Origin: Eubacterium sp. CAG:274
GTDB taxonomy: Bacteria > Bacillota > Clostridia > Lachnospirales > CAG-274
DNA length: 64,000 bases
Reading direction: 5' to 3'
Assembly (NCBI GenBank): GCA_000432155.1
Contig: FR888507.1
Coordinates: forward strand, 1-64,000
Shown here: one piece after another, positions 57,806 through 64,000 of the stretch
How the letters are laid out: every line of letters starts with the position of its first letter
How positions within the stretch are numbered: the stretch's first letter is position 1
The notes under the pieces: generated by a model
The model's database searches: none
The model's input: the letters and a program-made list of their open reading frames with translations, nothing else
Told to the model about the DNA's origin: nothing
Position numbers and translations under genes: made by a program

Positions 57806-58051
57806 TTATTTAACGAAGTTAGAAACTAAAACTAATACAAAGTATACAACAACTGCAATCTTTGTAAGAAATTCAAGTTTACCTTCAATAGAATTTTTCT
57901 TGTTCTGACCCCAATAAGTATTTGAGCTTACCATACCGCCCATACCATTTGTAAAGCCAGCTGCATCCTTTTTCTGTGCAAGAATTAAAGCAACAAGAAG
58001 AACTGAAACAATAATTACTAAAGCTGTGATAACAATAAAAGCAATGCTCAT
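57806..58051 (-). CDS. secG: Preprotein translocase subunit SecG
   Basis: 81 residues, two membrane segments (about 2-24 and 62-80) joined by the Gly-rich loop with QKKDAAGFTNGMGG and NTYWGQNK, as in SecG. Small accessory subunit of SecYEG. AGGAGGTG upstream. Confidence 0.93.
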   Translation of the reverse strand: MSIAFIVITALVIIVSVLLVALILAQKKDAAGFTNGMGGMVSSNTYWGQNKKNSIEGKLEFLTKIAVVVYFVLVLVSNFVK

Positions 58052-58078
58052 AATCGCACCTCCTAAAATATCGAAACA

Positions 58079-58107
58079 AGTATATCACAAAAGCATATAA
58101 AATACAA
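58079..58107 (-). promoter_or_regulatory. Promoter of secG
   Basis: Minus strand: TTGTAT (58102-58107), 17-base spacer, TATACT (58079-58084). Confidence 0.75.
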
Positions 58108-58123
58108 GCATTATTTACAAAAA

Positions 58124-58816
58124 TCAGTTATTTTTAACTTCAAACTTATAACCAACACCCCAAACAGTCTTTATACTCCAACTGTCTTCATACTGCATTT
58201 TTTCTCTTAATCTCTTAATATGTACATCTACTGTTCTTGTATCGCCTACAAATTCATAACCCCATATCTTATCAAGTAATTCCTCTCTCTTGAACACCTG
58301 ATTGGGATATTTTGCTAAGAATGAAAGAAGTTCAAATTCCTTTGGGGGCAATTCAAGTTCCTTACCGTGGTAAATTACTGTGTAAGTAGTCTGATTAATT
58401 ACAAGATTAGGTAATATTACTTTCTTTGAAACATTACTATGTCTTGTTTCGCTTCTTCTAAGAACTGATTTTACTCTGGCGATTAATTCTTTTGAGTCAA
58501 AAGGCTTAACAATATAGTCATCAGCACCTAATTCAAGTCCTAAAACCTTATCAAATGTTTCGCCTTTGGCAGAAATCATAATAATAGGAGTTTGTCCCAT
58601 TTGTCTAATTTCTCTACAAACCTGATAGCCGTCAGTATCTGGCATCATAATATCTAAAAGAACTATATCTGGGTCGTGTTCCTTAAAGGATTCTATGGCT
58701 TCTCTGCCCGTATGTGCCTCAAGGGTTTCATATCCTTCTTTTTCCATATACAAAGCTATAAGCTCTGAAATATGTGCATCATCATCAGCAATTAAAACCT
58801 TATATCTATTTTCCAT
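58124..58816 (-). CDS. OmpR/PhoB family response regulator, orphan
   Basis: 230 residues: receiver domain (acidic pair in LIADDDAHI, phospho-acceptor Asp in VLLDIMMPDTDGY, Lys in KPFDSKEL) and a C-terminal winged helix (ELPPKEFELLSFLAKYPNQ, then RTVDVHIKRLREKM). No histidine kinase gene is next to it. It starts 25 bases after mutS2 with AGGAGG, so it is probably cotranscribed with mutS2. Target genes cannot be told from here. Confidence 0.92.
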   Translation of the reverse strand: MENRYKVLIADDDAHISELIALYMEKEGYETLEAHTGREAIESFKEHDPDIVLLDIMMPDTDGYQVCREIRQMGQTPIIMISAKGETFDKVLGLELGADDYIVKPFDSKELIARVKSVLRRSETRHSNVSKKVILPNLVINQTTYTVIYHGKELELPPKEFELLSFLAKYPNQVFKREELLDKIWGYEFVGDTRTVDVHIKRLREKMQYEDSWSIKTVWGVGYKFEVKNN

Positions 58817-58841
58817 AAACCTTTCCTCCTATTGTATATTG

Positions 58842-61205
58842 TTACTTTAATTCCACAACAGTAACACCTGATTCACCTTCGCCATATTGACCTAATCTAA
58901 ATGACTTTACATGGGCATTTGTCTTTAAGAATGTGTGAACAGCTTTTCTCAATGCCCCTGTACCTTTACCATGAATAATAGTTACTGGTGAAACACCTGC
59001 TAAATACGCATCATCAAGATATTTATCTACTAAATCAATAGCCTCATCTGCTAAACAGCCTCTTAAATCTATCTCAGCTGAAACATTACTAGCTTTTTTC
59101 CTCTTTATGCTAGATGCAAATCTCTTTGGAGTTGCCATAATTACTGAATCACTTTGGTCAAGAGATAAATCTTTTATATTTACTGTAACCTTCATAATAC
59201 CAGTTTTTACTGTTACATTTCCATTTTTGTCTGGCAAAGTAGCTACTACACCACTTTGGTTAAGGGAATGAACTTTAACCTTATCGCCAATGACAAGTTT
59301 TTCTGGAACATTGTAATTTTTCTTTTCATTTTTGCTAAGTTTACTCTCAACTTTAGACATTTTATCTTTAAGAGATTGTCTTTTTTCTTCAATAGCTTTC
59401 GTATTACCTATTCTTTGAAGTTTACGAATTTCCTTTAAGACCTTATCCGCCTCATCCTTGGCATCGCTTATTAATATTCTGGCTTCTTCATTTGCCTTAC
59501 GGATTATCTTTTCTCTCTGTGAATTAAGTTTTTCTCTTTGTTTCTGAGCCTCTACTCTAAGTCTTTCAGCCTCTTTTCTATATTCCTCAGCCTTTTCTTT
59601 TTCTATTTCAAGAGACTTTCTGTTAATTTCAAGGTCAGTAATAACATCTTCAAACTTAACATCTTCGTGACTTAAAACTTCCTTAGCGTCTTCAATAAGG
59701 AATTCTGGAAGTCCTAATCTTTGGCTTATAGCAAAAGCATTACTCTTACCAGGTACACCAATAAGCAATCTGTATGTTGGTCTAAGAGTCTGAACATCAA
59801 ATTCACAAGAAGCATTTTCTACACCCTCTGTAGATAAAGCAAAAAGCTTTAATTCACTGTAGTGAGTTGTTACAAGAGTTCTGACGCCTATTTTATGCAA
59901 ATACTGTATTATAGAAATAGCAAGAGCTGCACCCTCTGTTGGGTCAGTACCTGCACCTAATTCATCTAATAATACTAGAGAATTGTTTGTTATCTTATCA
60001 AGTATTTTAACTATATTTGTCATATGTGATGAAAATGTACTAAGACTTTGCTCAATACTCTGTTCATCGCCAATATCAGCAAACACTTCATCAAAAACAG
60101 TAAGCTGTGAGTTATCAAAGGCTGATATATGAAGCCCTGACTGTCCCATCAATGTAAAAAGACCAACGGTTTTAAGTGTGACAGTTTTACCACCTGTATT
60201 AGGACCAGTTATAAGCAATGTATTAAAATCCTTACCAATATAAATATTAGTTGGAACTACTGTTTCTGGATTTAACAATGGGTGTCTTGCCTTTTTAATA
60301 TTAATATAGCCTTTTGTATTAAATATAGGTTCTGTAGCCTTCATAGAAATTGATAATTCGCCTTTTGCAAAAACAAAATCTAAATCGGCTAATATTTCCT
60401 GATTTGAAAGAAGTAAATCGTCATATTCTGCAACCTTAGAAGAAAGAAGTGCTAAAATTCTTTCTATTTCAACTTTTTCGTTACTTAACAATTCTGCTAT
60501 TCTGTTGTTAAGGTTAACAACGCTCATTGGTTCAATAAACACAGTTGCACCTGTTGCTGACTGGTCATGAATCATACCCGAAAAAGCATTTTTATATTCC
60601 TGTTTAACCGGTACACAATATCTGTCATTTCTTATTGTGATTACAGGGTCCTGCAACATATTTCTATAGCTTGCTGAATGAATGATTGAATTAAGTTGCT
60701 CTTTTATTCTATCATTAGAAATTTTAATATTTCTTCTGATTTCTCTAAGAGTTGAACTTGCATCATCTGATACTTCAGTTGGAGAAATTATACATCTTTC
60801 AATATCTCTTTCCAAATCATTAGCCAATTCTATAGCATTAAATCTAGGCTCTAAAATAGGGAAAGAATCATTTTTACCTTCTGCCTGTCCATAGTTTTTA
60901 GCTCTTTTAGCAACTCTAAGAAAGTCTGCAATATGAAGAAGTTCCACAATATTAAGAGAACCGCCTACATTTACTCTCTTTATATATGTGCTAATATCTC
61001 TAAGTCCACCCATACCAAGAGAACCTTTTTTCAAAATCATAGTAACAGCTTCTGAAGTTTCTCCTTGATGCAGCTTAATTTCATCAATATCTGTATAAGG
61101 AGTCAACTGTCCAGCAATCTTTTTTCCTAATTCAGAACCTGCATAATTTTGCAGTTTATCTATTATTTTATTAAATTCAAGTGTTTTAAACGATTTTACT
61201 TCCAT
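58842..61205 (-). CDS. mutS2: MutS2 endonuclease/ribosome-associated ATPase
   Basis: About 787 residues. MutS-type ATPase with Walker A TGPNTGGKTVTLK (about 330), VLLDELGAGTDPTEGAAL, a long coiled coil (about 515-620), KOW-like segment (GDKVKVHSLNQSGVV), and a C-terminal Smr domain beginning IDLRG with HGKGTGALR. MutS2 lacks the mismatch-recognition domains and is linked to recombination control or rescue of collided ribosomes. ATG 61205 is used, with GGAGG at 61212-61216. Confidence 0.95.
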   Translation of the reverse strand: MEVKSFKTLEFNKIIDKLQNYAGSELGKKIAGQLTPYTDIDEIKLHQGETSEAVTMILKKGSLGMGGLRDISTYIKRVNVGGSLNIVELLHIADFLRVAKRAKNYGQAEGKNDSFPILEPRFNAIELANDLERDIERCIISPTEVSDDASSTLREIRRNIKISNDRIKEQLNSIIHSASYRNMLQDPVITIRNDRYCVPVKQEYKNAFSGMIHDQSATGATVFIEPMSVVNLNNRIAELLSNEKVEIERILALLSSKVAEYDDLLLSNQEILADLDFVFAKGELSISMKATEPIFNTKGYINIKKARHPLLNPETVVPTNIYIGKDFNTLLITGPNTGGKTVTLKTVGLFTLMGQSGLHISAFDNSQLTVFDEVFADIGDEQSIEQSLSTFSSHMTNIVKILDKITNNSLVLLDELGAGTDPTEGAALAISIIQYLHKIGVRTLVTTHYSELKLFALSTEGVENASCEFDVQTLRPTYRLLIGVPGKSNAFAISQRLGLPEFLIEDAKEVLSHEDVKFEDVITDLEINRKSLEIEKEKAEEYRKEAERLRVEAQKQREKLNSQREKIIRKANEEARILISDAKDEADKVLKEIRKLQRIGNTKAIEEKRQSLKDKMSKVESKLSKNEKKNYNVPEKLVIGDKVKVHSLNQSGVVATLPDKNGNVTVKTGIMKVTVNIKDLSLDQSDSVIMATPKRFASSIKRKKASNVSAEIDLRGCLADEAIDLVDKYLDDAYLAGVSPVTIIHGKGTGALRKAVHTFLKTNAHVKSFRLGQYGEGESGVTVVELK

Positions 61206-61229
61206 AACTTGCCTCCATAGTATATGAAC

Positions 61230-61259
61230 ATTATAACATATTTTCCGACTTTTATGCAA
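61230..61259 (-). promoter_or_regulatory. Promoter of mutS2
   Basis: Minus strand: TTGCAT (61254-61259), 18-base spacer, TATAAT (61230-61235). Confidence 0.7.
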
Positions 61260-61297
61260 CTACAAAAACATTGAAAAAAGCTATATTTAAAGCAATA

Positions 61298-61341
61298 AAA
61301 AAGCCACAGATTAATTATAATGTTAATATAACTAACCTGTG
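61298..61341 (-). terminator. Terminator of lrgAB
   Basis: A 15-base stem: 61305-61319 pairs with 61327-61341 with two G-U pairs; minus-strand TTTTTTATT follows. Between it and lrgB (61342-61533) the DNA is AT-rich with nothing recognised, an unusually long 3' UTR. Confidence 0.8.
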
Positions 61342-61533
61342 ACCTCATTATTTAAAAAACAATTAAAAATCTGCAATATTTATTTTCAAATTTTAATCTA
61401 CAGCACAACTAAAACAAACAAATAACAACCGAAGCCCCTATTCGTTTTTAAGAAAAACAATACTGCATTTTTCTAATAAACAGATAAAAATTTGCACTTC
61501 CATTATTGCATTGTACAGACTTCCCACAGAAAT

Positions 61534-62226
61534 TTAGTACACCATTGCATAGAATGATGCAAAAACAACTGTCAAAAGACCTGCAACAGCAATAGATAAA
61601 CTACTCATTGCACCTTCAATTTCGCCCATTTCCAAAGCTTTTGCAGTACCGATTGCATGGGCAGCTGTACCAAGAGCCAAACCTCTTGATATAGGCTCAG
61701 TAATTCTAAAGAGCTTGCACACACCCTCGCCAATTACATTACCCAAAACACCAGTAACGATGATTACAGCTACTGTAATTGTTTGTATACCACCAAGTTC
61801 TTCTGATACACCCATACCTATAGCAGTCGTAATTGACTTTGGCAAAAGTGTAACGAAGTCCTCGTGAGAAAGACTAAACAATACAGACATTGCAAGCACG
61901 CTAGACATACTGGCAAAAACGCCGGAAATAATACCGCATATTACTGCAAGTAAATTTTTTCTCAACAAAGATAACTGCTGATAAAGGGGAATTGCCAAGG
62001 CAATAGTCGCCGGAGTCAGCAAATAATTTAAAATTTCTGCTTGTTTTTTATAAGAAGGGTAATCCAACTTAAAAAGCAATACAACCCCAACTACAAAAAT
62101 AATTGAAATCATTAACGGATTTAACACCGCTAATTTGAATTTCTTCTTTAGCTGAACACCTATAACATATCCAACCAGACTTATAGCTACACCAAAATAT
62201 ACTGAATTATTACAAAAGTCCGTCAT
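61534..62226 (-). CDS. lrgB: LrgB/CidB family membrane protein
   Basis: 230 residues with about six or seven membrane segments. LLTPATIALAIPLYQQ, LLPKSITTAIGMGVSEELGGI, and RGLALGTAAHAIGTAKA are LrgB family hallmarks. With LrgA it forms the antiholin-like/pyruvate-transport pair known from other Firmicutes. Its ATG overlaps the lrgA stop (TAATG). Confidence 0.92.
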   Translation of the reverse strand: MTDFCNNSVYFGVAISLVGYVIGVQLKKKFKLAVLNPLMISIIFVVGVVLLFKLDYPSYKKQAEILNYLLTPATIALAIPLYQQLSLLRKNLLAVICGIISGVFASMSSVLAMSVLFSLSHEDFVTLLPKSITTAIGMGVSEELGGIQTITVAVIIVTGVLGNVIGEGVCKLFRITEPISRGLALGTAAHAIGTAKALEMGEIEGAMSSLSIAVAGLLTVVFASFYAMVY

Positions 62227-62591
62227 TATTTATTAGCCCCCTTTTTCTTACTTGTCCTAATAAGAATCTGAGATACCCAACCTGTAGCAACCATAACGAC
62301 AACCGTACTTACTACTGTAATTACGGCTATTGGCACTAAGCTAGATTTTAGCTGGTCCCAAACAACAATAATACCTACTGCTGTGGGAATAAACATTGGC
62401 GGCATAATGTCAATTAGAAAATTGGCAGCAACCTTAACCTGCTTTAGCTTTACAATGCCGGTGCAAAGACAAAAAAGCATAATTACCAAGCCGTAAATAC
62501 TAGCTGGTACAGGGAAAGGTAAGACCTGCTTGCATAGTTCACCAAGAAACGTAATGATTACTATAACAGCAAACTGATTAAGTAATCGCAT
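62226..62591 (-). CDS. lrgA: LrgA/CidA family holin-like protein
   Basis: 121 residues, four membrane segments, with LPFPVPASIYGLVIMLFCL and FIPTAVGIIV typical of CidA/LrgA. First gene of a two-gene unit. No lytSR two-component genes are nearby, so the usual regulator would have to act from elsewhere. Weak GAGGGT ribosome site. Confidence 0.92.
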   Translation of the reverse strand: MRLLNQFAVIVIITFLGELCKQVLPFPVPASIYGLVIMLFCLCTGIVKLKQVKVAANFLIDIMPPMFIPTAVGIIVVWDQLKSSLVPIAVITVVSTVVVMVATGWVSQILIRTSKKKGANK

Positions 62592-62630
62592 AGTATAGAC
62601 CCTCTTTCATCTTAAAAATATTCGAAGGCT

Positions 62631-62636
62631 ATTATA
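62631..62636 (-). promoter_or_regulatory. Possible -10 of the lrgAB promoter
   Basis: TATAAT on the minus strand about 40 bases before lrgA; no convincing -35. The rest of the 62592-62861 gap is very AT-rich with no gene recognised. Confidence 0.4.
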
Positions 62637-62861
62637 CTACAATTTTCATAATTTGTATATTATATTTTACATAAAAATACAAATTCAACTAATAAATCGT
62701 AATTCAGGCAAAACCTCAAAAAAACTGTAAAATTATTCTTATTTAAGTAAAAATGACTTATTTTACTTAAATTTTATACATTTTATATATGTATTTTAAC
62801 AATTTCAAAATTTAATCTATCTCAAAATTATACATATAATCACAATAAATTGCACAACATT

Positions 62862-64000
62862 TTATAACTTTTTGAGTTTGCTTAATTTTGCCATGAGTTT
62901 CTTCTTGCCATACTGTGGCATATCAAAATCAACAGTAACTTCGTAATCAGCTCCTGCTGCACAAATATCAATAACTTGTCCAATACCAAATTTAAAATGT
63001 CTTACCTTATCTCCAACCTCAAAATCTGGGTTATAATCCTGTGGTACAGGCATTTTATAATTATTTACTGGTCTTTTTCTAAAATTAGGTCTAATAATCT
63101 GAGGCTGTGGAGTTTCTTCTATATTTCCCTTAGCCTTGTTTTTTATTTCAACACCCTGAAAAGCATTTTCATAATCTGCTGTTGGTATTTCCTTTAAAAA
63201 TCTTGATGTAAGATTTGAAACATGTTTACCATTGTGCATTCTTGACTTAGCAGTTGTAAGGTATAACTGTTTCTTCGCTCTTGTAATGCCTACATAGCAA
63301 AGGCGTCTTTCTTCTTCCATAGCATTCATATTTGCTGATTGTGTAGACATATAGCTAGGGAATATACCTTCTTCAAAGCCAATAATAAATACAGTGTCAA
63401 ACTCAAGACCCTTTGCACTATGTAATGTCATAAGTACAGTAGTATCCTGGTCTTCTGTAAAGGCATCTACATCTGCCACAAGTGCTACATCTTCAAGGAA
63501 AGCACTAACACTAGCATCATCTGGATTTTGGTCTTCAAACTGAGCAGCCTTATTTAAAAGTTCGTGAATATTTTCTATTCTACCATTTGCCTGCTCTGTG
63601 CGTTCTATTCTTAATTCTTCAATATACAATGTTACAGCCAAAATTTTATCCAAAATTTCTGATGCAGACATAGTTTCAGCACAATTTCTTAAATCCTCAA
63701 TAAGTCTTACAAAGTCAGAAATAGACTTTTTAGCCTTTGGACTTAATGTATCAATATTTTCTACATTACTTAAAGCCTCGTAGAAGCTCATATTCTTATC
63801 TATAGCATATTGACTCACTCTGCCAATACTTGTATCTCCGATACCTCTTTTAGGTACATTTATGATTCTTCTGATAGGCAAATCATCATTTGGATTGTTA
63901 ATTGCCTTTAAATATCCAAGAATATCTCTTATTTCTTTTCTGTCATAAAACCTTGTACCACCAAAAAGTCTATATGGAATACCCTGTCGTATTAAAATTT
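62862..64000 (-). CDS. pcrA: UvrD-type helicase PcrA, C-terminal part (runs off the window)
   Basis: The open frame continues past the apparent TTG at 63881 to the right edge, giving about 379 visible residues. Upstream residues read IPYRLFGGTRFYDRKEI, a classical UvrD/PcrA segment, so the gene is cut by the window, not truncated in the genome. Motifs: TLHSAKGLEFDTVF (motif V), ERRLCYVGITRAKKQLYLT (motif VI), and the C-terminal Tudor-like tail VGDKVRHFKFGIGQV of PcrA. Confidence 0.95.
   Translation of the reverse strand, partial: ILIRQGIPYRLFGGTRFYDRKEIRDILGYLKAINNPNDDLPIRRIINVPKRGIGDTSIGRVSQYAIDKNMSFYEALSNVENIDTLSPKAKKSISDFVRLIEDLRNCAETMSASEILDKILAVTLYIEELRIERTEQANGRIENIHELLNKAAQFEDQNPDDASVSAFLEDVALVADVDAFTEDQDTTVLMTLHSAKGLEFDTVFIIGFEEGIFPSYMSTQSANMNAMEEERRLCYVGITRAKKQLYLTTAKSRMHNGKHVSNLTSRFLKEIPTADYENAFQGVEIKNKAKGNIEETPQPQIIRPNFRKRPVNNYKMPVPQDYNPDFEVGDKVRHFKFGIGQVIDICAAGADYEVTVDFDMPQYGKKKLMAKLSKLKKL

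Noticed and set aside
62862..63881. A short 339-residue helicase fragment starting with TTG at 63881 as a pseudogene
   Set aside because: The open frame continues upstream to the window edge with conserved PcrA residues, so it is cut by the window, not broken.
1..64000. CRISPR arrays, tRNA or rRNA genes, insertion sequences, prophage
   Set aside because: No regularly spaced repeats, clover-leaf-like stable RNA, transposase or phage genes were found in the intergenic DNA or on either strand.

Overview
The window looks like a chromosomal core region of a low-GC, anaerobic, probably spore-forming member of the Clostridia (Bacillota). The signs are: AT-rich codon use, strong AGGAGG-type ribosome binding sites with several TTG and GTG starts, a Gram-positive PolC replicase, HisZ-type histidine synthesis, a 2[4Fe-4S] ferredoxin, a PPi-type phosphofructokinase together with pyruvate phosphate dikinase, and spore-associated families (SpoIIQ-like, CwlD-like, Csp-like subtilase). 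No tRNA, rRNA, CRISPR array, insertion sequence or prophage was seen. Species cannot be fixed from the sequence alone.

Layout. Positions 1-16,660: pheA on the minus strand faces a plus-strand unit made of a separate cobalamin-reactivation protein and a MetH that lacks that domain. Next comes one very large minus-strand gene (4127-9931) encoding a transglutaminase-like/SF1 helicase/Vsr-like nuclease/DUF3320 fusion, which is the most unusual gene here. It is followed by two membrane proteins, a PPi-type phosphofructokinase, an exported polysaccharide deacetylase, tcdA, and plus-strand metY. Positions 16,676-20,637: tsaE-tsaB-rimI and a Lon-like protease, tightly overlapped. Positions 20,751-31,412: the conserved pyrH-frr-uppS-cdsA-dxr-rseP-ispG-polC run (ribosome recycling, undecaprenyl and phospholipid synthesis, MEP isoprenoid pathway, replication). 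Positions 31,589-32,688: plus-strand SpoIIQ-like gene and a 56-residue ferredoxin gene.

Positions 32,825-39,398: histidine operon hisZ-G-D-B-H-A-F-I-E (no hisC or histidinol-phosphatase) with a clear promoter and a palindrome in its leader. Positions 39,648-47,564: Csp-like subtilase, cardiolipin synthase, DUF1292 protein with a Cys/His-rich N-terminus, CwlD-like amidase, nitroreductase, PPDK. Positions 47,748-55,393: comM-dprA-topA-DUF402-radC-pspC-glyQS. Positions 55,467-64,000: rnr, secG, an orphan OmpR-type regulator downstream of mutS2, lrgAB, and the C-terminal third of pcrA running off the right edge.

Functional links: methionine synthesis by direct sulfhydrylation (MetY) then cobalamin-dependent methylation (MetH plus reactivator); t6A formation (TsaB, TsaE) and its cyclisation to ct6A (TcdA); PPi-linked glycolysis (PPi-PFK and PPDK); envelope lipid carriers (Dxr, IspG, UppS, CdsA, Cls). 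Only the metH pair, metY, the spoIIQ-like gene and the ferredoxin gene lie on the plus strand. No gene-free stretch reaches 300 bases; the longest gaps (61,260-61,533 and 62,592-62,861) hold a terminator plus AT-rich DNA, and a candidate promoter plus AT-rich DNA.
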